Shown one piece after another: positions 10,082 to 22,745 of a DNA stretch of 64,000 nt. Source of the stretch: Heterostelium multicystogenum. Its lineage: Eukaryota > Evosea > Eumycetozoa > Acytosteliales > Acytosteliaceae. A program made the position numbers and the translations under genes. Positions within the stretch are counted from its first letter, which is position 1, and every line of letters starts with the position of its first letter. The notes beneath the pieces are model-generated. The model worked only from the letters and a program-made list of their open reading frames with translations, was not told the DNA's origin and did not search any database. The stretch is from assembly GCA_003667245.1 (NCBI GenBank), contig RCNN01000027.1:91804-155803 (forward strand), in the 5' to 3' direction.

Positions 10082-13000
10082 TTAAGTGTTTGTTGGGGAT
10101 ACTTCTGATGGTGTTGTAGATGTTGGTTCTGGTGTTGCTGTGGAAGTTGTTAAATTATTTGATGGTGGGGTGTTTGTAGATGGTGATTCGTTATTTTGAG
10201 TTGGAGTTACAGTGGATGTTTTTGATTTTTCTTTCTTCTTCTTCTTTCTTACAAAGTCGGATAAGTCGGATTTGGTGTCGTCGTTTGTTACTACTGATAC
10301 ATTGTCTGGAACATCAGATACATCGTCTTCGTTAGAGTCAGAGTGGGTATCCTTTCCAGAGTCTTTTTTCTTTGTCATGCTTTGAATTTGTTGAGCAGCA
10401 TTTTGAATGGGGTTGGAGAGTTGTTTCGTGTTGGTGATGCTTTATCTTTTTCATCCTCTGCCGAAATCAAATATCATTGTAGCTGTTGGTATGTGACACT
10501 GGGTGTGATGATGCGGCCGAAAGTGTATTATTATTTGTTTTGTTGATATGTACATTGTCCATAGACTCTCTGTGAGTTAGATTTGGTAGTGTTGGGTCAG
10601 TGGTTGGTACTTGTACCTCGGGGGATACTGCTGTTTGTTGTTGTGGTTGTTGTTGTTGGGGCAACTGATTCCTCATCGTCTGATTCTTCTTCAAAACCAT
10701 TCTCATCACCTAAACCGCCATTTTCAGTGTTGGGAACAGCTTTTCCTGAAATACTCAGCTTGCTCTTCATGAGTCTAAGAGTGTTCTTTCCTCTACCCAG
10801 AAGCGATGGTCTTCTCTTGGACTTTGGTCTATTTAGTTTATGATTTATAGGGACTGTTTCACCGTTTCCTGTGTTGCTGAGACTAGTTGTATTGCTAATT
10901 GAGGTTGCTGGTGGTTTACTTGAGTCTTCGGACTTGGATGTAGCGCCAAGTGAGGAGTTGCTGCTGTGCAAGTTCTCTTTGGAGTTGGATACAGTTGCTG
11001 GGTGCTTCTCGGCTCCAACCAACTGAGTGCTACTATTTCCACCACTGTTTGTGCTTATGTTACTGTTGAATGATGCATTGAGTTGGATATTTGGGTGGTG
11101 AGTGGAGGAAGCCAGTGCTTCGGTACCATCAGCTCCACTAAAGCTTGCACGTCCTAAACTCTCACGCTCGGATTCACTCCAGCTAGATTCTAACTCGTTC
11201 TCTGCTGCTGCATATTTATCTTCGTCATCCTCGCTCAATATTTCTTCACGTGTGGTTGCTAAGGAAGTTGCGTTTGGGAAATCTGTACTTAGTGGAACAG
11301 AGGCTTCGAATGGTTGGACATTACCAGATTCGATAGTGTCCATTGTCAAACCAAGATTGATGTCCTCACCTCTGAGTACTTGTTCTGCCTCCTTTGATCT
11401 GTTGGAAACTGCCAAGTCAATGGGGAGACGACCCAAGTGATCCATGCACTTTAATCTGATGGCTTCAAATCCACGTTTCATCAAGAGTGAAGCACAACGT
11501 GGACGATTGAAGTAGGCAGCATAGTGCATTGGTGTCCATCCCTAGAGTCGACCATAGAGATATCGGCACCATTCTGGAGCAACAGCTCTGGAATAATAAC
11601 GTCATCGGATTTCCAGATAACCTGGTGAAGAGTAGTTCTTCCAGATTGATCGACATGATTAACTTCTGCACCTTGTCCAATGAGCTTGAGATAACGTGTG
11701 ATATCTCTGGGACCAGGATTAGATGCCATCTCATAGAGAAGCTTAGACAACTCTTCGGTTGGGAGTGTTGACTTGATAATGAAGTCTTTGGTTTTGTATT
11801 TAGCACGAATGTAAGCTTCCTTAGTTGGACGATCGGATTTGTCAGTTGGTTTGGCGTGGTCCGATAATTGGTGTTCATAGAGCAAATTGAATTTGGCATT
11901 ACCAATCTCTCTCATTAAATAGATGTTCTCTGGAATCCATTTGTCCAAAGTTAGAGAACGAACCTTTGAGATGTGAGTTCCAAGACTACGGTGGACACCA
12001 CTGCAAACTTTACAAATAATGACACCAAGATTAATTGAAGCCCAGTCTGGGTCTTGAGTTGTACAATCTGCACAAATGTTGTTTCCGGCTGCCTTTTGAA
12101 TGATACGCATAACCTGTTGGTTGACTTCATCACCACCTGGGGCACCAACGGCTGAATTGGCAAGTTGTTTACCAACACTTGCATTAAGAGAAGACTTTTC
12201 GATAGATTGACTGTTCAGTGAGTTGGAGATGGCTTCTTGAATGGCAGCTACCCAACGATCACGCTCCTCTTCGCTCTCTGCTTGGAGTACAATTGGTTGT
12301 TTCTTACGTGGATGCAAATTTCGAATCTGTAGTCGACTTGCTCCTTGGATGATGAGGAACCAGAGGCTGTGTGGATTAGTTGCAGATGGTGATGAAACCA
12401 ATGGTTGCTGTGGTACTCTGACTGAGCACAACAAAATGTTCAATGCATTTTCGGGGTGGAAACTCTTTCTTTTCCTTTGTAGCAGAAGAGCATACCATCC
12501 TTCAATACATACCAACACTTGTTCCAACCACCCATAACCTGTTTACTCTTTTTCAAGAGATGACCTTCGACCACCTTAGGTGGCTGAATCTCTTCAAGAT
12601 AACGCTCTAGCTCCTCGATACGGGGCTTCAAGTTTCCTAACAACTTGGCTCCACGAGTGTAAAAGAGATACTGCGAGTTGATAAAGTGGAGAACAGATCT
12701 AAGATATTTTGTTTTCGTTTTTGTGTGACAAATCGGCCAACTTGATCTCCAAATCTTTACTCTGATTCTCTAGAACATCCTTCAACTTCTCCAACTCTTG
12801 CTCATAGGTAATCAATCTAGTTTCATCAAAACCTTTCTTCTTGATTGAGGTTGAAATCTTGCCAAGCGATTGCTTCATACTCTTCCTTTGACTTTGGTAA
12901 CTCTCTTGTGTGACTCTGCAACCTCAGCAAAAATCGTAATCCACAAAATTTAGCAACAGGTGTGCAAAACACATCTTGAATTTCGTTCAACTAAATGAAT

Positions 13001-13879
13001 CATAAAAAGATGTTAATTATATCTCTAAAATATTTGATATCATAAGATTCATACCATTTGATCGTGAACACTGTTGACTGCCTTCAAAGTATTTCCGAAG
13101 TATGCAATATTTCCACCTAATGTCTTTTCTTTTGGTTGAGCAAATGCAATCATCTGTTTCAGATTGCTTAAGCATCTCCTCTGAGAATAAATGACTATTT
13201 TGACAATAAACTATATCGTTTAGTTAAGGTGATATTATGTTTGTTAGTTCATTACTATTATTTGTTATTTCTTCATGATCGTATTTTCCATACCTTTCAT
13301 TGAATCAGTCCAATGCTTGGATATTTTTAAAAGCCGCTTCAAGGTCTTTTTTATTCTCAAATGCAAACTGTACTTCCTCAGAGTGGTAGGTATTGGCATT
13401 GTTTTGCGATTGCTGCTAGTGAAATAGATGTCGATAGGGTGGTTGGATTTAGATTGCTAGTACCAGTGGTTTGCTGTTGTGTTAGCACCTGTTGCTGCTG
13501 TTGATGCAGAAATAGATAGCGGTTGAAGTTTTGGTGACTTGTATTCGGGTGACGATGATGCTGACGAAGATGAAAGTGATGATGTGGATGTGTTTGCTAT
13601 GCTTGTGGTTGTAGTGGTTGTCGTGGCAGCAGAGGCGGCTACTACTGGTGGTTTATCTGCTGATGTTGGTGTAAGTGTGGCGGTGGCAGAGCTTCTCGAC
13701 TGAGTTGGTGATTGGTTGTTGTTCGCAGCTGCTGATGATGGATGGTTACTGTCGGTGGGTTTAAAACTACGGATGAAGCCGTAGAGTATGTGCTATTTGA
13801 TGGTGAATTAGATGAAGTTGTGTACGACATCCTTAACCTGTAGTTCATCCTTATTGGACGATGCCTTAATTTCACTCAT
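10082..13879 (-). CDS. ACAP-type Arf GTPase-activating protein (BAR-PH-ArfGAP-ankyrin)
   Basis: Probably stimulates GTP hydrolysis on Arf at curved membranes. The probable start is the ATG at 13879, followed by a Ser/Thr-rich leader. BAR-type helices come next in several exons (13400-12650). A PH domain follows (VVEGHLLKKSKQVMGGW... to ...RDRWVAAIQEAI). The ArfGAP zinc finger is CADCTTQDPDWAS...CKVCSG with the catalytic arginine in GVHRSLGTH. Ankyrin repeats follow (AEVNHVDQSGRTTLH, MHYAAYFNRPRCASLL), then a long low-complexity tail rich in Ser, Asn and Glu that ends in a lysine cluster and a Thr/Pro stretch. The reading frame breaks repeatedly, e.g. GGGG 12453-12456 (one base short) and near 11540, where one extra G gives the expected G-T-P-x-H-Y ankyrin motif. 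Domain order makes the family call firm; exon limits in the BAR region are approximate. Confidence 0.85.
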
Positions 13880-16099
13880 TGTTGTGTGTGGGTATCAACT
13901 AAATTCTACTCTTTAAACTAATCAAAACTAAACTAACTATTGATTCTATCGCAAGCAAATATATATAATTATATAACAAAAGGGTTCGTATCACAACCCA
14001 ACCCTTTAAGTTTGTTACGCTTGTTTGATTGCTGTTTGTTCTCTTGGTTGTTGTCAATTGGTTTAGTTTTAGATAATTAACTTTGAAAATCTCCCACTAT
14101 TCGATAAAAATATAATAAATATAACTATTCTTTATCTTTTGGACGATAAAATAACTGTAGTTTTGATTTTTGATGGTATACTACACTTCAATTGCTCTCT
14201 ACGTATTTTCTACTACTACTACTACTACTATTACAAGATGATTAATTATTATCTATAAATACAACTTTCTCTTTACTTTTCTTTCCGAATATATATATAT
14301 TATATTATATTATATTATTATATATCCTATCTTAATTCTATTCTCTGATAAGTTGACTAAACTACTTCTACTAGTATAAGGTTTTTAAAAATAAAAGTGT
14401 TTTAGTTTTTTTTTGTTATTTTTTGTTATTTTGGTTTTTGCAATGTATATTCAAAGAACAAAACTTGACTGTCATCCAAACAACAACAAAGCAAAATTAA
14501 AAAAATTAAAAATATTCTTTTCAAAAAAAACAAAAAGAAAAAGAAAAAAATTACAAAACAATTTGAAATAAAACTATTTGTTTGAAACTTCAAGTTTGGT
14601 CTTTCCTCAAAAAACTGAACCTGGTTGTCTTAATTTATATATATTTAAAATATGGTTAGATAGCTAAATTAAATGACTATGAATAAACAAACCAATAACA
14701 AATATTATAAATAATCTTGGTTCAATTATATAAAAGAAACTAAATTCTGTTGATATTATTATTTCTAAATGAAGTTTGATTTTTGATTTTGTTTGGTTTT
14801 GTTTATTTGCTTTAATTTGGTATTATGGCGAGACGAGATGGATAGATTGAAAGATCGGTCTGTAAATAGAATAAAAATAAACAACAAACGTTAACAAATA
14901 TATTGTTGTAGTTATGAGGTTTAGTGGAGGAGTTGCAAAAAAGAATGAAATCACAATTTTCCCTCCAAACAGAATTACGTATTGTTTGTTTGTTTGTCTA
15001 TTGTTGTTGTTGTTAGTGGTAGTGGTGATAGTGGTAGTGGTAGTGGTGGGTTGATGTTTGGTTATTGTCTGTATTGTGTGTTTGTTGCTATTGAATTGTA
15101 TCACAAGCAAAACAAACAATAGACAAAAATAAACAAAATTACATCTACTACTACTACTATTTACATCATACTACTATTGCGCAGCAGTAAAGTAAAGTAG
15201 TACAACAAATTTGCATACTCTGACAAGTAATATGACTATTGTTTATAGTGATGCATCAAACAAATGCAAATACAACTTTACTAAACATTCTATTCATTCA
15301 ATTGATTCATTCGAGTGATGATGATAATGATCATGATGAGACATCCAGCTATGAAGAGTTGCTTATTTAACTTTTGTAAATGCAAATTATCATCTGTGGT
15401 GATAGGATGTGAACGAAAGCAATGACTATGAATGAATTATTGTGTTGGTCGATACCTACAATATGTCTATGCGTTTTTGATAAATAAATAATAGTTGACT
15501 AAGTTTAAGAGAATCACTTTTCTATCTTTTTCCAAATATAGATTTGATTTTGTTTTATGGAAAACTTGAAACCTAATAATAACTTTAAACTAATATTAAA
15601 AATAAATAAATAAATTTGATTGGGATTAATAATATAAATATATTTATGATATATAATAATATGACAATGAATTGGTTTGATTTGCTTTGGTTTAGTTAAC
15701 AAAACATAACAACACAATCACACCCCAATGAAATAGAATGTTGCAAATGAAAACAACTATTTTTTTGGTTATTATTATTATTATTATTATTAGTAAGAAA
15801 AATAAGAGTTCAAAAAAAATTATTTGAAAATAGTTTTGTGGAAGAACCCATCATTCTCACTTTTCATATAAAAATAATTCGTGTGTGCAAAGAGGTACGT
15901 AACACTGATTTCATTTGAAATCTCACCCCACACTCCGCACACTGCGCAGTGATCTACAAATTTTAAAAAGTAAAAAAAGATAAATCTATTTTAGTTTGTT
16001 TTTGTTTTTTTTTTGATAAATAATTTAAAGTTTTGATTTTATTTATTTTTGATTATTATCATTATTATTATATCATAGATTTATTAAATAAAGACTATC
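13880..16099. other. 2.2-kb intergenic region, AT-rich
   Basis: Upstream of the ACAP-type gene and downstream of the homeobox gene (both minus strand). It contains an AT stretch (TATAT/TATTA) near 14290-14325, CTA and TAC triplet runs near 14210 and 15150, and a TAT/ATT triplet run near 15770-15795. No coding region, tRNA or element could be supported. Confidence 0.6.
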
Positions 16100-18637
16100 T
16101 TAATTTAATAGACTGTTTATGCTGTTGCTTGAGGATGAGTGTTGGAGCATCAGTTTGCCACCGCTGCTACTGTGGTGGTGTGGGCTGGGCGAAGGCTGCT
16201 GGAAGTGGATGGGTGATGATCGATCTTTGTTGGCGTTGGGCACCACTGGTATTGGTGCGTTCTGTCCGTTGATGTAGTGGTTTTGGAAGCTGTACTGCTG
16301 GCCGGCGTATATGAAGCTTCGCTCTTGGGAGGCACGCAATGTCTTCAGCTTGTCCTTGGTGCGACGGTTGTCCAGCCATCGCTGAATACGATTGACCTTC
16401 CAGTTGAGCGAGTCAGAGAGGATCTGCAATTCCTCCTTGCAGTGTTTGGCGTTCGATCCGTAGTGCATCAGGTAGTACTTCTCGAGGAGGATCTTCTCCT
16501 CGGGCGGGTGGTCTTTCTCATGCGTTTCTTAGGGGAGTCTTCATCGTCATCATCGAAATCATCGTCGTCGTCATCAAGCGCCGATATTTGCATATGCTTG
16601 GATTGTTTTGCCAGAAGGCTGGCGATGGAGTTTGCTGGCAAGGTGAGTTCGATCGACTGTTTGATGGGTGATGGTGAGTTGGACAATGGATTGGCTTGTG
16701 TGTTTTGGGTGAGTGAGGTGGTGAGAGTGGAGGTAAATTCTTTTCTAGGATTAGCTTGGTCATTGGAAGATTTGTTATAGAGTCTCGGGACTTCGCGCTC
16801 GTCCATCAACTCGTCCTCCTCGTCGTCGAGCTTGGGGTAGAATGGTTTTTTGAGTGACTTTCTTGACGATCGGGCTAGGTGTATTCTGTGCACTATTGCT
16901 TACATTGGGCATAGGAGTATCAGTGTCTTGCATATTGGACGACTGATTTTTGTACCATACTATAGAGGAAGCCTGTGGTTTTTCAATGGGAGAGGACAGT
17001 GGTCTCTTACTAATATTGATAACATTTACACTTTGGACCTCGTCATCTGAGTTGAGAATACTTTCCAGGTTTTTCTTCATTTGTTGGTGGTGATGTGCAA
17101 GCTGAGGTGATTGAATGGGTGGCTTTCCAGATATGGGTGGAAGTGGCAATAGTATGGATTGGGAGTTTTGTGGTTGGGTTGTTGGTGTTTGTTGGGTTGG
17201 GGTGGTGTTGGATTTAACTCTTTTATAGTGTTGGGATATCGAGGCCAACTCGTAGAATTCATTGTCATGTGAGCTTGGCGAGGAAGATTGTGATTGTGAG
17301 TGTGGTTGTGATGAATAAATATTTCCCATGATTTGATTCACAGGGGATTGAGTTTTAGAAGATGAGATATTGGAGAAAGATTGTGATTTCTTTAGCTCTT
17401 CTTGCATCATCTTTTGTTCGTGTCTTCTCTTTCTTCTGCTTCTCTTATTGAGGGCAGTATGTTCATATGGATCATGTACTTGTTTCAGACCATAGTATCC
17501 TTTTCTTCCATTTTCAAGTGCACTTTCTTGTTGGAACATTTCAAAAATATTGTGGATGTGATAAAGTCATATTAACAGTTTGTCTCCAAATTGATGTTCC
17601 TAAGAATAACAGAAAATCAATATTAATTTTGGGATTTCATAAAGGAATATCTTGTGGACTTACTCTTTCTCATACACATAGTTTCGTAATGGGAATCAAT
17701 AAAAGTACAAATATCTTTTTTAATATGGAAATACTTAATATCTGGCTTTGACAAAGTTAAAACAATATAGTGCAATATAACAAATATCAGCCCTTTAAGT
17801 TTTGAAGATAAATAGAGTAAGTAAAGGATATTAATAATGGAAGTTTAGATGACGATAGTTACCATGTTGGAGCTGAAGTAAAGAATGATGGAGGTGGACC
17901 ATATGCACAAATGCAGCACTTATTATAGTTACATGTTTTGGGAACTATATTGCTGCACGATGAGGACTTCATCATACCACTGGGAATGCCTGGAATAAAT
18001 TGGAATTTGGTTGGCTTTCCAGGAGAGTGAAGTGTAAGAGATGAGATGTGATGGGGAGGTGATGACAAATCGATATCGTCGCCAGACAATGTCGTCTGAA
18101 GATGGGGAAGATATTGATGGTGCTTCAGCAGCATCGTCTGGATGTGGGGATGGCATCAGGTGGGAAATATCACTGAGTGTTGGATGTGACGAGTGTTCAT
18201 TGTCATGATGATGGGTGTTATTGTTGTGATGATTTAAATTATGGTGGTGTGGATTCAATAACATTTGATGTGATACCTGAGGTATGTGGGAGGTAGAAAG
18301 ATGATTTCATCTTGAAGTTAACCATTTGTGATGGGGAGCCACCCATAGTTGGAGTGATGAGATCTCTCAACACTGGAATAATTGGTTTACTAGGTTTCTG
18401 GAATGCCATTTGATAGGATTGGGTTGTTTTTGTTGGGCAAAAAGGAGCCTCCTTAAAGTTGTGAAGCATATTCAGAACTTGGTGGGCATTATCTTCGTCA
18501 TCATTTTCAGAGTCGGCATCGTCTTCGAGATCCTCGAGTTCATCATCTGAATGAATGTCTTGTATATGTTGTTGTTGTTGTTGTTGTTGCTGTAAAAACA
18601 ACTTATTATTATTACTATTAGCTCTGGATGATATCAT
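16100..18637 (-). CDS. Atypical homeodomain transcription factor
   Basis: The start is the ATG at 18637. The N-terminus has a Gln run and an acidic block (DDELEDLEDDADSE). A Ser/Pro/His-rich region follows, then a probable intron (about 17862-17600), a basic stretch (NKRSRRKRRHEQK) and a second acidic block (DDDDDDFDDDDED). It runs directly into a homeodomain near 16560-16340: basic N-terminal arm KKRMRKTTRP, a first helix EEKILLEKYYL, and recognition helix VNRIQRWLDNRRTKDK. W48, N51 and R53 are kept; position 49 is Leu and position 50 is Asp, both unusual. The C-terminal tail is Ser/His-rich and ends SINSLLN. Frameshifts lie at A5 17543-17547, at a poly-A (minus strand) near 16855, and at a C run just before the homeodomain. 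It is probably a developmental regulator; no specific hbx orthologue is claimed. Confidence 0.8.
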
Positions 18638-21600
18638 TCTGAATTTTTGAGAAGATATTTATTGGATTGAGAAATGGAACCAAATAGTTGGAATTAATAT
18701 TGATTAATTATTTTACATGCATCAAAATAATAAGAATATAATTAATAAATTAATGAATGAATATATAAATAATAATAGTAATAAATAGAAGAGATAAGAG
18801 AAAAAAAAAAAAAAGAAAAGCCAAATTAATAATTGAATTTAAGTGAAATTAAAATTGATTGTTTAAGTAAGTAGTATAGTTGATTGATTATAAGTGTATG
18901 ACTTATAAATATGTGATGGTAATAAATATAGGATTAATATAATTGGTTATTTAAAAGTAGTAGTAGTAATAAGAAATTCTAATTTTATGATGATGAACAG
19001 CTACTTATGCTGCTGCTCAGGTGTGGTGGTAATTGTGCTCAGAGTGAAACTTGATTAGCAATTTTCTGGTTGATTATATTTGTAAAGAGAATATTATAAA
19101 TAGTATTGCATTTGATTGAAATTAATACTATAATATTATTATATATCTTGAGAGTGTGTTGGTTGTTGGTTGTGGGGGTTGGTGATGATGATGATGAACT
19201 TATTATATTTTTATATTAAAAGTGTGTTTAATATGATGAGTGTGGTGGTTGAATTGTTGGTAGAAATGATCAGAGTGGGTGGGTTTCGATGAATGCTGCT
19301 GCTACTGTAGGTGGAAATGAAATGATAGTGATGGTAGTGTTCCACCTAACCAAGTGAATTTTCTTTAAGAGATATGTATTGTATTTATTTAGAGAGTTGA
19401 TCAATTCAAATTGATAAGGTGTGTGGTATTTTATAATTATACTTGTTAATGTGTGATAGTGGTGGTGGTTGTTGTTATAGTAGTAGTAGTTGTTGTTGTT
19501 GCAGTAGTTATTGTAGATGGTAGATGTTTTTAAAATTAAACCAAAAGTATAGCAATTTAATTTTACCAAATTTGATATTTTATAAGTGGATTTGATCAGA
19601 TACTTTAAAATAAAATGTTAAAAGTGATACAAAGAGAAGATGTAGGGGTTGTGAAGGATATAAAAATGATTTCCAGTATTTTATGGGATGCTGGGTGATC
19701 AGTGCGCTTGTGGTGCAGCAACAATGATGTTTGAAAATGAAACTACTAGTTTTATAATTGGTAGCTTATCTTTTGGAATCAGATTTTTAAATATCACTCT
19801 TTTTGGTATGTTTTTTGGAGATGGTGAATATATGATGAGGGGTTGGTGGATGGTGGATGGATGGATGGAAAAAATTTGTTTTTCTTTGACACTATTAATA
19901 TCAAAGATGAATGCTTATATTTAAAATGATGAATATGTATCAAGTGGTATGATGAATATTACTTTTAAATATATTAATAATTAATATGTTTTTGTTCTCG
20001 AATAGACCAACCGAACATATGATCAAAAGTTGAACATAAATGTAAATGATAGTGTTATATGTTATTTATAGATGAAATTGAAAATATAGTTCACTGACTG
20101 GATGAGAACAATCAAATGCTACTCCTGTTATTATTGTATATGTTGGTTGTTGTTGGATCGATTTAAATATGAAACAATTAAAATTTATAATATTTGCTAT
20201 TTTAATATATTTGGTAATTAGCAACTTATGATGGAATTACTTGTTTTAAAACGGTGAAAAGAAACATAAATCAAAGTTAATGATGTCATTCACTGTCAAT
20301 TTACGATAATTTAAATGAAAAGTTTGTTATATTTAGAATACGGCTATTTGTTACTGAGCTTATATTAAATAGTTTAGTATGTTTTATATCATACTTGTTA
20401 TGGTCAAGTTTGTGTCTAATTTTGAAAAATTCAAGGATTTATAATATTATTGTTGTTGTTGTTATTTATAAGTCTGTCTGTTGGTTTGTTTATAACTTAC
20501 CTCTTGAGTTTATAAAGAATGTTATAAATTTATAATTATAAGGTTCCAAGTTTAGATAGAGAAATGTTTGTTTCTTTTTGATATGCTGTTTGGGGCTATT
20601 AGATTCTGAACCACATGTGATAGCAATGTAAGAGTATTCAGAAGGTTATGGCAGATACTAAGTAATTACGTTAATGATAAAAAATTAGTGCTAAGTTACG
20701 AAATAAATAAAGATATTCTTTAACTATTAACTATTAACTATTGTATTTTATAACACTAGTTCCAGTGTTAAATGATGTAATGGAAATTTGAAAAACTATT
20801 ATAATTGTGCCCAATCAATGGCTGGAAGAGTTGGAAAATTTCGTAGTTGTAGCTGAGTCAGTGGAGTATTTTGGTGGAGGTTCAGATAAAGTTTTTAATT
20901 ACAATATTTAGAGTAATTATTTTATTAAATAAATAAGTACGTATTAAGTATGATTTTAAATAGATGGATAAAATAGGAGGGTGAATTATTATTAATTTTG
21001 GATCTTATTAAACTATTTGATTCAAATTTTTAAATTCCAAAATAAATACAAGGTAATAAATAGAAAAGAAGTTAAGAAAACAGAAAATGGAACCGTGATA
21101 AAATATGTGATATAGAGATATTATTAGAAGTGTGAGTTTAATTTGGTGTGCTTTAATTATTATTATTATCAAAAACAAAAGATAAGATAGGTAATCTAAT
21201 AAATATTAAATATTTTGTTGTTTGGTTTTGTTTGAGGTTGGAAAATATATAAATTACAAATATTATTATGTTATTATTAATTTTTTGGATGAGTACTGGT
21301 ATTTCCAATGAAATATCCAAATTATATTTTAGATTTATCAAAATAAACAATATTAATATATTGTATTAAATTATTTATAAATAATATATTTCTAATTATT
21401 ATTATTATTATTATTAGAAATTAATATTTGTATATTTATTTATTTTTAAAACCAAATATTTATATATTAAAATGAATAGATAAATATTAGATTAAAGAAA
21501 TGTCAGTTGGATTATAAAAAAATACTTAATAAAATATATTTAAAAACAATTAATAATATGTGACATTAATATTTGAATATTTAATTGATTACAAATAATC

Positions 21601-21695
21601 CTCAATTATAATGTTACAAATCCGAACGACTCTGTTGGGAAGACATAATACGAATATCCAACTCAAATGATTGGACAGATAGTTTGTAATCCCGG

Positions 21696-21977
21696 TTAGC
21701 ATAGATATACATAATTGTAAGAAGGTATGATAATTTGGTGGTAATATTTATTACTATTATAATAAGTTGTTAATACTTCGATTGAAGTATTAGTCATAAA
21801 AATCGAGCACACACCGTAACATATCATGATATGTGTAAAGATATTAGTACTACTCCCAGTACTTATAGTACCAACAGTGTGTGTAGTGGTTGTGTTAATT
21901 TGATGGTGTTGTTGATATTGTTGCTGGTGCTGTTTAAATGGTTTGTGGGTATGTGTGTTTTTTGTGATAGAACACAT
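21696..21977 (-). CDS. Weak candidate small ORF (93 codons), unrecognised
   Basis: An ATG-to-stop frame with a Gln/His run (KQHQQQYQQHHQ), a Thr run and three Cys. The Gln- and Thr-rich composition is dictyostelid-like, but there is no domain, signal peptide or conserved neighbour, and the underlying DNA is rich in inverted repeats, so it may instead be a structured non-coding segment. Confidence 0.25.
   Translation of the reverse strand: MCSITKNTHTHKPFKQHQQQYQQHHQINTTTTHTVGTISTGSSTNIFTHIMICYGVCSIFMTNTSIEVLTTYYNSNKYYHQIIIPSYNYVYLC
21771..21792. repeat. 9-bp perfect hairpin
   Basis: TAATACTTC and GAAGTATTA flank a GATT loop. It lies 26 bp from a 16-bp palindrome, within the same weak ORF. 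Confidence 0.7.
21819..21834. repeat. 16-bp perfect palindrome
   Basis: ACATATCATGATATGT is its own reverse complement. CACACAC before it and GTGTGTG about 45 bp after it could also pair. Confidence 0.7.
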
Positions 21978-22670
21978 GGTTTAAAATATTTTAATTAAAC
22001 AAATGAATCATATCTTATTAATTTTCCAGGATAGGATGATGACAGGTACTATTGAAATTACTATAGAATTTAAATTTGAAATTTTTGTTGTTGTTGTTGT
22101 TGTGTTGTTGATGTAATTGTTGTAGTAGCAATTGTTTACTAAACAAACAATCTTATCTAGCAAAACCAAACAAACCAAACAAATAATATGTTTAAATTGA
22201 AATACGAATTTTTATCATATTTGTTTAGATAATTAACAATCAATATGAATTGATTTTCCACATGGACAATATTACAAATATCATGTGGATAAGAAAGGGG
22301 TTAAGATTCGAATTATGAATGGTACTAATATCTTGTATTTGAAATTATTATTAATTTTCAAACAAAATAAGCAAATAATATAAAATTCTGATAATGTGAT
22401 AATTATAATAAAATGTTACTCTATTACATTAAGACATTTATATTATTATTCTTAACAAATATTATTTAACATATTTTAATAATGTCATGAAATCTTATAA
22501 TGTTACGAATTTGATCATTATTTGATCATTATTGGATTATGATAGTTTTCCAAAATTATAATCGCTCAGAAAAGGAGATCGATTATGTTATCTTGATTCT
22601 CTATGATTTGTTGTATTACCTTTGTTACAATGGTGATTGATGATTTTAATAAATAGAAATAAATATGGTA

Positions 22671-22745
22671 TAAATAAATAAATATATTAATAAATAAATA
22701 AATAGAAATAAATATTTAATAAATAAATAAATAAATAAATAATGT
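22671..22745. repeat. AAAT-type microsatellite
   Basis: Imperfect tandem ATAA/TAAA units with a few interruptions, in otherwise gene-free DNA. Confidence 0.8.

Noticed and set aside
10583..12537. Several plus-strand ORFs (10583-10843, 11102-11440, 12241-12537)
   Set aside because: All are antisense to the ACAP-type gene, whose PH, ArfGAP and ankyrin motifs are on the minus strand.
16277..16780. 167-codon plus-strand ORF across the homeobox exon
   Set aside because: Antisense shadow of the acidic/Ser-rich coding sequence; the minus strand carries the homeodomain.
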